A stretch of 64,000 nt of DNA, from the NCBI GenBank assembly GCA_028284445.1, contig JANQRS010000068.1, forward strand, positions 269,300 to 333,299, read 5' to 3'. Shown here piece by piece: positions 45,098-55,518 of this stretch; the stretch's first letter is position 1, and each line of letters begins with the position of its first letter. Both the position numbers and the translations under genes were made by a program. Source of the DNA: Calditrichia bacterium. Its GTDB lineage: Bacteria > Calditrichota > Calditrichia > RBG-13-44-9 > J075. The notes under the pieces are model-generated. The model ran no database searches and had not been told where the DNA came from. It saw only the letters and a list, made by a program, of their open reading frames with translations.

Positions 45098-46453
45098 ATG
45101 ATCGCTCGATATCTGCTTGGCCTGCTGCTTATAACCTCTTTATATGCGGCAGAATCTACACCCGGCACAAGGGAATGGGCGGAAGATGTTCTTCGAAATC
45201 CGACATCGTATTTTGTGAATACGTATGAGCGTGAAATTTTCGAGAAGTTCCGTGGCAAATTCCGTAATGTCTCCATTAAGACCGCGCGGGTGATGAATCA
45301 GGAAATTCGCGTCGACCTCCATATTCGTGGTGTGAGAAATACCTACCAGCTGAATATGTTCCTCGATAATGATAAGAATATTCAACAGGTTTATCGCCAT
45401 CTGCCGTCTCTCGGCAGCTATGAAGGTATGCTCGATAGCCGTAGCGTGGCATGGCTTGGAAAACTCCTCTATCGCATAGATGCGGGTGATTCCGCGGCCT
45501 TGCTGGACTTGCTTTTCTATGAGCAGGTGGAAGTGCGCTATAAAAACCTGGCATCGAAGCGCGAGATTTCCAAACAGTTATTAATGGATTTTCCCGAAGT
45601 TGTTGAGACGCGAAATATTACTCTTTCTGAGAATCAGGGGGTATTGAACGTTGCTATTGATACTCAATATCTCAACGGCCTTGCCATTCGTATTCCCCTA
45701 ACCCTTACAGAAGATCGCGATACGGCTATTCAACAGGAAGCCCTGTATCAGCGATTGCTGAAAATTGTGCAGGGGAGCGCAGCCGTTCGCGCCGGAAATG
45801 AAGCATTGAATCGCTATCCAAGTGCCCGCTTTGCCGGAAATAACGTCGTGGTGCCGTATCTCATCGAGCGTGTTGAAACCCTCAGTGAAATCAGCTATGT
45901 CGCTACCGGCGCTGTGAATAGTGGCGCAATTGTCTTGCCCGACGCCGATATTCAGTTACAGGCTGTGAATCCTTCGACATGGCTGATGAATGATATGTTG
46001 TTGATTGATTTCCATGGGCCTGATGCTGCAGTTGACGAAGCTTTGACGGCTTCTTCCCGATTCCTGCGCAGTCTCTATAATTTGTTCGGACATCAGCAAT
46101 TAGATGACAATGATTCGTTCCATAGCCATTTGAACGGCACTGTTCATTATCGAGGCTATACGCTTCATGAACTGGGACTTACGTCCGCTGTAACCTGTGA
46201 AAGAATGCTGCAGGGGCTGGGCACCGAAGGCCATTTTTACTTTTATCCGTCCCGGATTGATTACGAGGAAGACACCGTGAAAATCCGCGGTCTTCTTTAT
46301 ATAACGGCAGCGCCAAATGCCGATGTATACCATTTTGCAGAAGTGATTGCGACCGCAGACAAGAAAGCCGCAACGATACATACCTCACTCGATCTGATAT
46401 TCTATCCTTTTGTAAAATCAAACCACGTTTCGTCTATGGGCCGGAAATTTTAG
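45098..46453 (+). CDS. Secreted protein of unknown function
   Basis: 451 residues, starting only 5 nt after the preceding stop, so it is part of the same transcript. The signal peptide is short (LLGLLLITSLYAAES). The mature protein is a mixture of helical and strand segments without Cys clusters or enzymatic motifs. Residues 25-160 repeat the theme of an E/R-rich helix followed by strands (FEKFRGKFRNVSIKTAR, FLDNDKNIQQVYRHLPSLGS). It may be a partner of the kinase's extracytoplasmic tail, but that is only inferred from the operon. Not recognised. Confidence 0.55.
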   Translation: MIARYLLGLLLITSLYAAESTPGTREWAEDVLRNPTSYFVNTYEREIFEKFRGKFRNVSIKTARVMNQEIRVDLHIRGVRNTYQLNMFLDNDKNIQQVYRHLPSLGSYEGMLDSRSVAWLGKLLYRIDAGDSAALLDLLFYEQVEVRYKNLASKREISKQLLMDFPEVVETRNITLSENQGVLNVAIDTQYLNGLAIRIPLTLTEDRDTAIQQEALYQRLLKIVQGSAAVRAGNEALNRYPSARFAGNNVVVPYLIERVETLSEISYVATGAVNSGAIVLPDADIQLQAVNPSTWLMNDMLLIDFHGPDAAVDEALTASSRFLRSLYNLFGHQQLDDNDSFHSHLNGTVHYRGYTLHELGLTSAVTCERMLQGLGTEGHFYFYPSRIDYEEDTVKIRGLLYITAAPNADVYHFAEVIATADKKAATIHTSLDLIFYPFVKSNHVSSMGRKF

Positions 46454-46687
46454 GCAAATTGTGACGGGGACCAAACTGGCCGTCAAAAACCGGCAAAAAT
46501 CCTTATTTTATGGCCTTTCAGAAGGTTGTTTTTGGGAGGAGGAATTGCCTGAATCTGCGACGGATCACAAACGAAGCCGCATAGTACGGCCATATTTGCA
46601 AGGAAATTTTGAATATTTGTCAGCGTGTGGAGGAAACCTGCCGAAAATTCATGCTGATCGTATTTTGACCAAAACTGAAGTTTGAGG

Positions 46688-49600
46688 ATGATGAAGCACC
46701 ACGACTTACACCGACCGAAACAAAATTCCCTGGGAATCAAAGCAATTTGCTCCGTTTTGTTCCTGAGTCTTTTTGCAACATCTGTCTATGCACAGACTTT
46801 CACTGCCATCGGCGGTGATGTTGTTTCTGATGCCTTTTCTACCAGGAGTGCCTCCTGGGGAGACTTTGATGGTGACGGAGATCTTGATCTGTTGATCACC
46901 CAGGACGACGATGACAACAAAATTTATCGAAACGACAATAATGTTTTTGTCGAAGTGACTGTGCCCAATGACAGTGCTGCGTCAGGCACTTGGGGTGACT
47001 ATGACAACGATGGTGACCTGGATTTTTTCATGGTAACCAGACTTGGCCGTAACCTTTTGTATGAGAATGACGGCACAGGCTCTTTTACCGAAGTTACTAC
47101 CGGAACGATTGTCAACGAAGTGATTGACTCACGTGCACCCAGTTTTATCGACTACAACAGCGATGGCTTCCTCGATCTCTATGTACCTAACCGGTCTACT
47201 GGTAATTTTTTGTTTGAAGGAGATGGTGCTGGAAACTTTACGAAGGTGCTGACCGGGCCACATGTTGCTTTTGGCAATCAATCATTGGCTGCCAATTGGG
47301 CAGATTATGATGGCGACGGTGATATGGATGTTTTCGTTTGTAATGACGGTGGGGGGCAAACCAATCAGTTGTTCCGCAATGAACTTGTCGAAACAGGCAG
47401 TGCAACATTTGTGGAAGAAACCGGCGTTGTTATGGCTACTGAAGGCGGTATTTCAGAAGCTGCCTCCTGGGGCGATTACGACAACGATGGCGATATGGAT
47501 CTGTATGTTGCAAATGATGGCGACGATAATAACGCACTGAATTACTTCTACGAAAACAATGGCGACGGCACATTTACGAAAATAACCACCGGGCTACCTT
47601 CCACCGAGACTGGCGATTCCGAAGATTGTAGTTGGGCGGATTATGATAATGACGGCGATCTCGACCTTTTTGTCATCAATAATGATGGTGAAAACAATGT
47701 GCTCTATGAAAATAGTGGCGCACCCAATTATACCTTTACCAAGCTAAGTGGCGCTAATATTGTTACCGACGGTGGTGGTTCCGAAGGTGGTGCCTGGGGC
47801 GACTACGATAATGATGGTGATTTAGACCTCTATGTTGCCAATGACGACGAGGCCAATTTTTTCTATCAAAACGATGGCAACGGAAATTCCTGGATGCGCA
47901 TTCAGCTCGAGGGTACTGTATCGAATGTAAACGCAATCGGCGCTCGCGTTCGTGTGAAGGCAGCTGTTGATGGCGTAACCCCGACCTGGCAATACCGTCA
48001 AGTGGTTGGGCAAACAAGTGCCAAAGGGCAGAACATGCTTGATGCTCATTTTGGCCTGGCGAGTGCAGCAAAGGTGGATTCTGTTGAAGTGATCTGGCCG
48101 AGTGGTCTTGTTTCCACTATTACCGAAACCAATAGCAACCAGATCTTGAATATCGTTGAGGGCGTAGAAGTACCGGAGGTGCCGCAAAACCTGGTGGCAA
48201 CGACTATTTCCGACACCCAAATTGATCTGACCTGGGATCAGAATACCGACACCCCTCTGCGCTACCGCATTTATCGTGGTGACGTCAGTGGTGGACCGTA
48301 TACCCTGGTCGATTCAGTTGATCACCCTACGACAACCTTCAGTGACGATGAACTCACTGCTTCAACCACTTATTATTATGTGATCAGCGCAGTAGACGCC
48401 GATGGCGAATCCGGCCAGTCAACCGAAGCCAGCGCAACTACAAACGGTGCGCCGCCGGCAACCCCAACCGGCCTGAGCGCGATTGGTGTAGCTGAAGACC
48501 AGATTGACTTAAGCTGGACGGCCAACACGGATGATCCTACCCGCTATTATATTTACCGTTCCGAAGTCAGTGGTGGGACATTTACCTTAATCGACTCGGT
48601 AGATCATCCTACTGTAACTTTTAGCAATACCGGCCTCAGTGGTGAAACAACTTACTATTACACAATTAGCGCCGTCAACGGTTCCGGCGAATCGGATCAA
48701 ACGGATGAGGTCAGTGCTACAACTACCGGACCGGTTCCGAATGTGCCGACGGGCCTCAGTGCGACCGCTGTATCTGCCAGCCAGATTAACCTGAACTGGA
48801 CCGCCAATACGGACGATCCCACTCGCTACTATGTGTATCGTGCCTTGATCAATGGCGGGACCTTCACCTTGATAGACTCTGTTGATCATCCCGGCGTGAG
48901 TTATAGCCACACCGGTTTGGCGACTTCCACGACTTACTACTACAAGATCAGTGCAGTGAACGATATCGGAGAATCTGCTCAGAGTGAGCAGGTAAGCGCG
49001 ACAACTTTTGGATTGCCGCCAGCGACGCCGACAAATCTGACCGCGACTTCTGCAGGACCAAGCCAGATTGATTTGAGCTGGACGGCCAGCACCGGCAGCC
49101 CAATTGAGTATTATATCTATCGCTCTACAACCAGTGGCGGCACATTTGTTATCGTTGATTCGGTGAATCATCCGACCACATCGTATTCCAACACAGGACT
49201 GGATGACCTGACCACATATTACTACCAGGTCAGCGCCAATAATGCCTGGGGTGAATCGGTACTGTCCGACGAAGCCAGCGCCACAACCGATGGCTCTCCG
49301 CCGACTACCCCTACCAATCCCAATGCAACCACGATTTCTTTTTCGCAGATTGATCTGAGCTGGACGACCAGCGACGAGGAGCCAGACCGTTACTATATTT
49401 ACCGTTCTCTTTTTGCCGGCAATGGTTACGTGGTTGTTGATTCGGTGGATCATCCGACAGACTTTTATAATGATACCGGCCTCAGCATTTTAACTACCTA
49501 CTATTACCGATTCAGCGCTGTAAATGAATGGGGTGAGTCAGCCTTGTCGAGCGTAACCAGCGCCACCACGGACGGTATTGCCCCGTCCAATCCGACGAAT

Positions 49601-52600
49601 CTTACGGCGACCACGATTTCCTCAAGTGAGATCGACCTGAGCTGGACGGCCAGTCTGAACGGGCCTGTTCGCTATTACATTTACCGCTCGCTGGTTTCGG
49701 GAGGCACTTTTGCGCTTGTTGATTCGGTGGATCATCCAACAACCAGCTATAGTGCCAGTGGGTTGACGCCTTCAACAACTTATTTCTACAAGGTTAGCGC
49801 GGTGAATGATTGGGGTGAGTCCGGACAATCCGGTGAATCCTCTGCTACGACCAACGGAGTTGCTCCGCCAACACCGGTGGGATTTGCTGCAACAACCGCA
49901 TCAGCTTCGCAAATTGATTTGAGCTGGACGGCCAATGATGCCGCAACAGATCAGTATTTGATTTATCGCTCCTTGACCTCCGGCAGCGGATTCGAAGTGA
50001 TAGATTCTGTTTTGTTCGGTGAGGTGAGCTACAGCGATACCGGTCTGACCAAGTTGACAACTTACTATTATGAAATTCAGGCCGCGAATGAGTGGGGACG
50101 GTCCGCACGGTCCGCAGAAGTCAACGCCACAACGGACGGCATTGCACCAACAGTGCCAAGAAATGTGCTCGCTTCGGCTACTTCGGCGACTGAGATCAAT
50201 CTCAGCTGGCAGGCAAGCAATGAAGATCCGGAGTCATATGAGATTTATCGCTCACTGACCAGCGGTTCTGGTTTTACGCTGCTTACAACGGTTAATGCGC
50301 CGGCGGTTTCATTTGACGACAGCGGGTTAAATCCGTTGACGACTTACTACTATTATGTCGTCGCCGTGAATGCTTGGGGTACTTCCCCGCAAAGTAGCGA
50401 AGCGTCCGCAGAGACACCGCCGATTGGCGCACCAACAGCGCCTTCCGACCTAAGTGCCGAGGCGATTTCACGCACCCAGATTGATATCAGCTGGACAGCA
50501 TCGGGTAACGGACCGGATTTTTATCGCATTTATCGTTCACTGGATGCAACAAGTGGCTTTGTTCAGATAGATTCAATCAACAGCCCGGACGTCACTTATA
50601 GCAATGTTGGCCTGGACTCATCGACAACCTACCATTATCGGGTAGCTGCTGTGAATGCGGTTGGCGAATCTGCACCTTCCAATATTGATAGCGCAACAAC
50701 ATTTGGTATCGCCGGAACCGCCCAAAATTTGAGCGCTGTGACTGTTTCCGCGTCCAAAATTGACCTGAGCTGGGATAGCGGTAGTGGAGATATTGATAGT
50801 TACCGCATTTATCGCTCTTTGACCAGCTCAAACGGATTTAGCGAAGTAGGTGAAGTGGATGCAGCAACTACCACCTTTGCCGACAGCAATTTGACGCAGC
50901 TGACAACCTATTATTATCATGTGCGCTCGGTGAATAGTTTTGGGGAATCGGGTGCCTCTGATGAGGCCAGTGCAATGACCGACGGTCTGCCGCCAACGGT
51001 GCCTGCCAATGTCACAGCAGAGGCATTACTGCCCAACCAGGTTAACCTGGAATGGGATGCCAGCAGTTCCAATCCGGAACGCTACTATATATACCGTTCC
51101 ACCACAAGTGGCAGCGGTTTTGCCCTGATTGATTCCGTGGTGCATCCGTTTACCAGCTTTGGTGATATCGATGTATCTCCGGAAACCACTTACTTCTATG
51201 CAATTAGCGCAGTGAATGTTTGGGGACAATCAGCCCGCAGCAGCGAGGCCAGCGCAACGACACCGGGTGTCGCCCCTACCTCTCCGGACAACATGATCGC
51301 CCTGGCAGTTTCTGCCAACCAAATTGATTTAAGCTGGGATGGCAGCGAACAAAACCCAATGACCTACCGAGTTTACCGCTCGGTCACAAGCGGGAGCGGA
51401 TATAGCCTGGTTGACTCAACAACGCATCCGGACACCACTTATAGTGATCGTTTGCTGACCCCGTCGACTGTTTACTATTATCAAGTGACTGCTGTAAATA
51501 ATTGGGGCGAATCCGCGCCTTCTGTTGAGGACAGTGCTGAAACCACCAACCTCGGTGTGCCTTCTGCACCGACGAATCTTATTGCAACGACCGGCTCCGT
51601 ATCACAAATTAACCTTGGCTGGGATGTAAGCCTTAGCGGCAATCCAATTCGCTATCTGATTTATCGCTCCCTGACCACGGCGGCAATAGAGGAAATTGGC
51701 TCTCAGAATTTTACCCTGATTGACTCGGTTGAGCATCCGCTGAATATTTACAGTGATACCGATCTGGATTCTTCAACGACATATTATTATCACGTTCGGG
51801 CGTTAAACGTCGCCGGCGAATCACCGCAGTCCAACGAGGCCTCAGCAACCACATTTGGTGCGCCGACGATCCCGACGGATTTGACTGCGACCACCTTCTC
51901 ATCATCGCAGATTGATTTGACCTGGACCGCCAGTATTGGTCAGGCGACCAAATATTTCATTTACCGGTCACTCAACAGCGCCGGCCCCTTCGCCGTGGTG
52001 GATTCAATAGACTTTCCTGCTACGGCCTATAGCGACACCGGTTTGGCTGCTTCCACTACATATTATTACGAAATCTCTTCCAGTAACCAGTGGGGAGAAT
52101 CAGACCGAAGCGATCAAGGCGAGGCAACAACCTTGGGAAGTGGATTCCCGTCTGCACCAGGCAATTTGCTGGCCGGAACATTATCGGACGATAAAATTGT
52201 GATTAGCTGGGATGCCAGTGCCAGCAACCCGCTGCAATACAAAATCTATCGCCGGCAGACCAGCGATGGCGATTTTATAGTTATCGATTCTGTAGCACAT
52301 CCGCAGACCAGCTACATCGACGAAGACCTGACGCCGTCAACTGTCTACTACTATCGCGTTTCTGCGACCAACGATTTTGGCGAATCTCCCTTCTCTAACG
52401 AAGCACCGGGAACCACATTTGGTCCACCGCAGACTCCTCAATCAATTAGTGCTGAAGGGACGTCAATCAGCACAATCAATCTGACCTGGACCGGCAGCAC
52501 CGGCAACCCGGATTTTTATCGCATTTACCGGGCAGCGATGTCGGCTGGCGAATACACCCAAATCGACTCAATTGCGCATCCGATGACGATCTATAGCGAT

Positions 52601-54364
52601 ACCGGTTTGGTTGAAGGTACCAGCTATTACTATCAGCTTTCCGCTGTGAATGAGTGGGGCGAATCGATTATCAGCGATGAAATCCAGGCAACAACCCTGG
52701 GTGAAACCATTTTGCCGCCCTCAATTGCCGTTGAATCGCTTATCATCAATCCCACTACGCCGTCACAGGGACAGGCAGTTAATATCAGCGTGCAAATTGC
52801 CGGCACCAATCCGGCCGTGACCCTGATTTATGGACGTGGTTCCAATACTGCTTCAGGAACGGAATTGGCAATGCAGCTGAATTCCGGCCGCTACGCGGCA
52901 TCTATACCAGGAAGTGAGGCGACAGCCGACGGGCTTTGGTTCAGAATTCGGGCCATCAATGTTGCAGATTCTGCCTGGTACGTATCTGAGGACGGCTTCC
53001 ATAATATCAATGTGGCCATTGCGAATTTCTCGCCGGTAACCAATATCGGTGCACACGTAAGCGGTATCCCGGAAGGCAGTTGGAATACCGTTGCGCTGCC
53101 ATTTACCACCAGCGAGGCTGTCTCACTCAGCGATCTCTTCGGAGCCCAGGTTCGTAACACCAGCAATGAACCCACCAATTGGGCGGCTTATGAATATTCC
53201 AGTGGTGCCCTGCGGGAAGTAACCAATATACGCAGCGGCAGAGGCTACTTTGTGTATCATACTTCCGGAGGCGGCAAGCGTCTGTCTGTAACGACAGCGC
53301 AAACCAATAATGTCGAAGCCTTTTCAGGCATCACTCTGAACCCCGGCTGGAATCTGGTGCAGTGGCCGTTCAGCTTTGCCACCGAAATCGTCATCGAAGA
53401 TTCCGCCGCTATTGGCTCGATTTGGTATCAGGACGGTGGCACCTGGCAAAAGTTGACGGACCGTTTAACACCGGAAGATCCGCTGTCTGATGCGCTCCCA
53501 TTCATGGGACTGGCTATCTTTAACCAAACCAGTTCTTCGGTTTCACTTGGTGCGGTTGCGCGCCTTGCCTCTGAAAGTGGCGCACCAAAGACGTCTCGTC
53601 AGCAAAAGAAAATTACCGATTGGTTGATGCCTTTTAGCATTCAGACAGAAACCGGTGTGGATCGATTTAACACGATTGGCGTTGCGGCAAGCGCCAGTGA
53701 TGACCGTGATTACCTGGATGAAGCAAATCCGCTGACAATCGGTAGCGCTGCTGATCTCTATTTCCTCATAGATGACAACGAACAACGTGGCTTCGCCAGC
53801 GACATCCGCGGCATGGAAGGTGACGGTCAGGTTTGGGATATGGTTGTCGAGACGCCGGACAAAGCCAGTGAAGCAACACTTGCCTGGGATGTACCGGAAT
53901 CGCTGCCGCGTGATTGGGATGTTGCCATGATCGATGTAAGCCGGAATGAAACACTGATGTTGAGCGGTGTCGACCGCGTATATGATTATCGCATAAACGG
54001 GTTGGAACGCAGCCGTTTCAAGATTGTTGCCGGTACCGCCGAGTTCGTTAACGTGAAAATGGAAGAAATCCTGGCGTCCCTGCCCGGAAGCTTCGCACTT
54101 CATCAGAATTATCCGAATCCATTTAATGCCACGACGCGCATTCGTTTTGAATTGCCGCAGTCCGGGCGAATTGATATCCGCATTTACAACCTGCTTGGAC
54201 AGGAAGTGTATCTACTGACCAACGATATTTATGATACCGGTCGTCATGAGATCGAGTGGCAAGGCGTTGATCGTAGTGGAACAACTGTTGCTTCCGGCAT
54301 CTACTTTGTCCGGATGAAGAGCGAAGGTTTTGTAAAGACGCGGAAAATCATGCTTGTAAAATAA
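46688..54364 (+). CDS. Giant surface protein: 7 VCBS + ASPIC/UnbV + 16 FN3 + sorting domain
   Basis: About 2558 residues. The signal peptide is AICSVLFLSLFATSVYAQ. Residues about 40-405 carry seven VCBS/FG-GAP-type repeats, each with a WGDYDNDGDLDLYVAND-like calcium loop. Residues about 405-490 are an ASPIC/UnbV-like domain (GNSWMRIQLEG). Residues about 500-2010 are sixteen consecutive fibronectin type III repeats of roughly 90 residues, each with the WTASxxxPxxYYIYRS and TTYYYxxSAVNxWGES signatures. A non-repeated region (about 2010-2460) precedes the sorting domain (NYPNPFNA, ending RKIMLVK). This fits a calcium-stabilised adhesin or matrix protein. GAGG precedes the ATG at 46688 or 46691. 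Confidence 0.93.
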   Translation: MMKHHDLHRPKQNSLGIKAICSVLFLSLFATSVYAQTFTAIGGDVVSDAFSTRSASWGDFDGDGDLDLLITQDDDDNKIYRNDNNVFVEVTVPNDSAASGTWGDYDNDGDLDFFMVTRLGRNLLYENDGTGSFTEVTTGTIVNEVIDSRAPSFIDYNSDGFLDLYVPNRSTGNFLFEGDGAGNFTKVLTGPHVAFGNQSLAANWADYDGDGDMDVFVCNDGGGQTNQLFRNELVETGSATFVEETGVVMATEGGISEAASWGDYDNDGDMDLYVANDGDDNNALNYFYENNGDGTFTKITTGLPSTETGDSEDCSWADYDNDGDLDLFVINNDGENNVLYENSGAPNYTFTKLSGANIVTDGGGSEGGAWGDYDNDGDLDLYVANDDEANFFYQNDGNGNSWMRIQLEGTVSNVNAIGARVRVKAAVDGVTPTWQYRQVVGQTSAKGQNMLDAHFGLASAAKVDSVEVIWPSGLVSTITETNSNQILNIVEGVEVPEVPQNLVATTISDTQIDLTWDQNTDTPLRYRIYRGDVSGGPYTLVDSVDHPTTTFSDDELTASTTYYYVISAVDADGESGQSTEASATTNGAPPATPTGLSAIGVAEDQIDLSWTANTDDPTRYYIYRSEVSGGTFTLIDSVDHPTVTFSNTGLSGETTYYYTISAVNGSGESDQTDEVSATTTGPVPNVPTGLSATAVSASQINLNWTANTDDPTRYYVYRALINGGTFTLIDSVDHPGVSYSHTGLATSTTYYYKISAVNDIGESAQSEQVSATTFGLPPATPTNLTATSAGPSQIDLSWTASTGSPIEYYIYRSTTSGGTFVIVDSVNHPTTSYSNTGLDDLTTYYYQVSANNAWGESVLSDEASATTDGSPPTTPTNPNATTISFSQIDLSWTTSDEEPDRYYIYRSLFAGNGYVVVDSVDHPTDFYNDTGLSILTTYYYRFSAVNEWGESALSSVTSATTDGIAPSNPTNLTATTISSSEIDLSWTASLNGPVRYYIYRSLVSGGTFALVDSVDHPTTSYSASGLTPSTTYFYKVSAVNDWGESGQSGESSATTNGVAPPTPVGFAATTASASQIDLSWTANDAATDQYLIYRSLTSGSGFEVIDSVLFGEVSYSDTGLTKLTTYYYEIQAANEWGRSARSAEVNATTDGIAPTVPRNVLASATSATEINLSWQASNEDPESYEIYRSLTSGSGFTLLTTVNAPAVSFDDSGLNPLTTYYYYVVAVNAWGTSPQSSEASAETPPIGAPTAPSDLSAEAISRTQIDISWTASGNGPDFYRIYRSLDATSGFVQIDSINSPDVTYSNVGLDSSTTYHYRVAAVNAVGESAPSNIDSATTFGIAGTAQNLSAVTVSASKIDLSWDSGSGDIDSYRIYRSLTSSNGFSEVGEVDAATTTFADSNLTQLTTYYYHVRSVNSFGESGASDEASAMTDGLPPTVPANVTAEALLPNQVNLEWDASSSNPERYYIYRSTTSGSGFALIDSVVHPFTSFGDIDVSPETTYFYAISAVNVWGQSARSSEASATTPGVAPTSPDNMIALAVSANQIDLSWDGSEQNPMTYRVYRSVTSGSGYSLVDSTTHPDTTYSDRLLTPSTVYYYQVTAVNNWGESAPSVEDSAETTNLGVPSAPTNLIATTGSVSQINLGWDVSLSGNPIRYLIYRSLTTAAIEEIGSQNFTLIDSVEHPLNIYSDTDLDSSTTYYYHVRALNVAGESPQSNEASATTFGAPTIPTDLTATTFSSSQIDLTWTASIGQATKYFIYRSLNSAGPFAVVDSIDFPATAYSDTGLAASTTYYYEISSSNQWGESDRSDQGEATTLGSGFPSAPGNLLAGTLSDDKIVISWDASASNPLQYKIYRRQTSDGDFIVIDSVAHPQTSYIDEDLTPSTVYYYRVSATNDFGESPFSNEAPGTTFGPPQTPQSISAEGTSISTINLTWTGSTGNPDFYRIYRAAMSAGEYTQIDSIAHPMTIYSDTGLVEGTSYYYQLSAVNEWGESIISDEIQATTLGETILPPSIAVESLIINPTTPSQGQAVNISVQIAGTNPAVTLIYGRGSNTASGTELAMQLNSGRYAASIPGSEATADGLWFRIRAINVADSAWYVSEDGFHNINVAIANFSPVTNIGAHVSGIPEGSWNTVALPFTTSEAVSLSDLFGAQVRNTSNEPTNWAAYEYSSGALREVTNIRSGRGYFVYHTSGGGKRLSVTTAQTNNVEAFSGITLNPGWNLVQWPFSFATEIVIEDSAAIGSIWYQDGGTWQKLTDRLTPEDPLSDALPFMGLAIFNQTSSSVSLGAVARLASESGAPKTSRQQKKITDWLMPFSIQTETGVDRFNTIGVAASASDDRDYLDEANPLTIGSAADLYFLIDDNEQRGFASDIRGMEGDGQVWDMVVETPDKASEATLAWDVPESLPRDWDVAMIDVSRNETLMLSGVDRVYDYRINGLERSRFKIVAGTAEFVNVKMEEILASLPGSFALHQNYPNPFNATTRIRFELPQSGRIDIRIYNLLGQEVYLLTNDIYDTGRHEIEWQGVDRSGTTVASGIYFVRMKSEGFVKTRKIMLVK
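48178..52700 (+). repeat. Sixteen tandem FN3-coding repeats (about 275 bp each)
   Basis: The FN3 region is a tandem array at the DNA level. Units differ but share codon-level similarity, above all over the DRYYIYRS and TTYYY segments. Such arrays expand and contract by recombination, so copy number may vary between strains. Unit boundaries fall near the TTDGxxPxxPTNL linker. Confidence 0.85.
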
Positions 54365-54408
54365 GTTGAATACAATACTGAATATAACCCTTAGCGGGAG
54401 AGATTGAT

Positions 54409-55359
54409 TTGAAGCGTCAAGTCATCACATTCTTGTTGTTGATCCTGGCCAGCTCTTTGAGTGGCCAGGACCTGTTGAAAAAGATGCAGGTGAAAGACAT
54501 CAGTCGGCAAAAAGACATCAAAACCACAATTGTTCGTAATCCGCAACATGCCTTGCTGATTGTCCGATCAGAGTTGCCTGATCTCACTTTTACCTCCAAT
54601 AATCGCATCTTGCGCACAACCGATAAAGGCAATGGCGTTTGGCATGTGCTGGTCACGCCCGGGACTCATCGCATAACCTTCAAGGGAGTTGGTTTTCTGC
54701 CTATCACCAAGCGGATTTTCTTTGCAGAAAAGCAAACCCGCGGTGTATCAGTTGCTGCAGATCCGAAATCGGTGTTTGCCCGCATCAATATTCGAACTGC
54801 GCCTGCTGGAGCCGAAGTGTTGATTGATGGAAAGCTCGCTGGAGTGACTCCGCTGTTGGAAGCAGAACTATCAGCGGGTACCTACAAACTATCGGTGCAA
54901 AAGACCGGTTTCATCGGTCAGGAACTGGTATTAACCTTAAAGCCCGGCGAAGAACAGTCTCATTATCTTGACCTGGCTGAAGAGGTTGTTGGGTATTCAT
55001 TAAAGATTACCACAACCCCATCCAAGGCTGAGGTTTGGATCAACGGGCAAGGCGTAGGAAGAACCCCATTTACAGAGCGTTTTACGCCCAACTCCCAGGT
55101 GGATGTGATTATCAAAATGGATGGTTATAACGATTGGCGTCAGTCATACATCATGGATCAGGATCTGTCCCTGGTCGTTAATCTGAATGACTCGCGAGTT
55201 GCCGGTGTGGTGAAAGAAGGGGGTTCTCGCAAGTGGTTGTATATCGCCGGCGGTGGCGCTGTTGCGGTTGGTGCCCTGGCGGCCATTGTACTCAGCGGTG
55301 GTGATGACGGCGGAAATACCGATCCGGGAATCGCCGGACCATCCTTCCCCGATGAATAA
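54409..55359 (+). CDS. PEGA-domain membrane protein (TTG start)
   Basis: 316 residues from a TTG at 54409; no ATG is available nearby and GGGAGAG precedes the TTG at good spacing. The signal peptide is MKRQVITFLLLILASSLSGQ. Two PEGA domains follow: ARINIRTAPAGAEVLIDGKL (about 125-195) and SLKITTTPSKAEVWINGQGV (about 200-262). A single transmembrane helix is at about 276-296 (WLYIAGGGAVAVGALAAIVL), followed by a Gly/Asp tail. PEGA repeats are beta-rich and often found in envelope proteins. It starts 44 nt after the giant surface protein, suggesting one operon. A terminator follows. Confidence 0.85.
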   Translation: MKRQVITFLLLILASSLSGQDLLKKMQVKDISRQKDIKTTIVRNPQHALLIVRSELPDLTFTSNNRILRTTDKGNGVWHVLVTPGTHRITFKGVGFLPITKRIFFAEKQTRGVSVAADPKSVFARINIRTAPAGAEVLIDGKLAGVTPLLEAELSAGTYKLSVQKTGFIGQELVLTLKPGEEQSHYLDLAEEVVGYSLKITTTPSKAEVWINGQGVGRTPFTERFTPNSQVDVIIKMDGYNDWRQSYIMDQDLSLVVNLNDSRVAGVVKEGGSRKWLYIAGGGAVAVGALAAIVLSGGDDGGNTDPGIAGPSFPDE

Positions 55360-55427
55360 TGACTGAATGTTCGGAAACGAACAACCGTTGTCTCATTAGC
55401 GGATAATTGAATACTATATCATTCTAT

Positions 55428-55456
55428 AAAGCCCACATTTTGTGGGCTTTTTTATT
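55428..55456 (+). terminator. Rho-independent terminator
   Basis: Stem AAAGCCCACA (55428-55437) and TGTGGGCTTT (55441-55450) around a TTT loop, followed by more T's. It lies after the PEGA gene and before the permease gene. Confidence 0.9.
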
Positions 55457-55518
55457 GGGCATGAGGTTTGCGAGCGCCTTGATAAGATACCCATATGTCG
55501 AATGGTGGAGGTGTTTGT

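Noticed and set aside
46461..46685. 74-codon frame between the operon and the giant gene
   Set aside because: No motif or ribosome-binding site; probably part of the leader of the giant gene.
48587..49453. 288-codon minus-strand frame inside the FN3 array
   Set aside because: It is antisense to the repeated FN3 units; its repeating RxGxxxQ-type wording mirrors the coding strand repeats.
48178..52700. Tandem array considered as a CRISPR-like repeat
   Set aside because: Unit length is about 275 bp, reads through in frame and encodes FN3 domains; there are no short conserved repeats with spacers.
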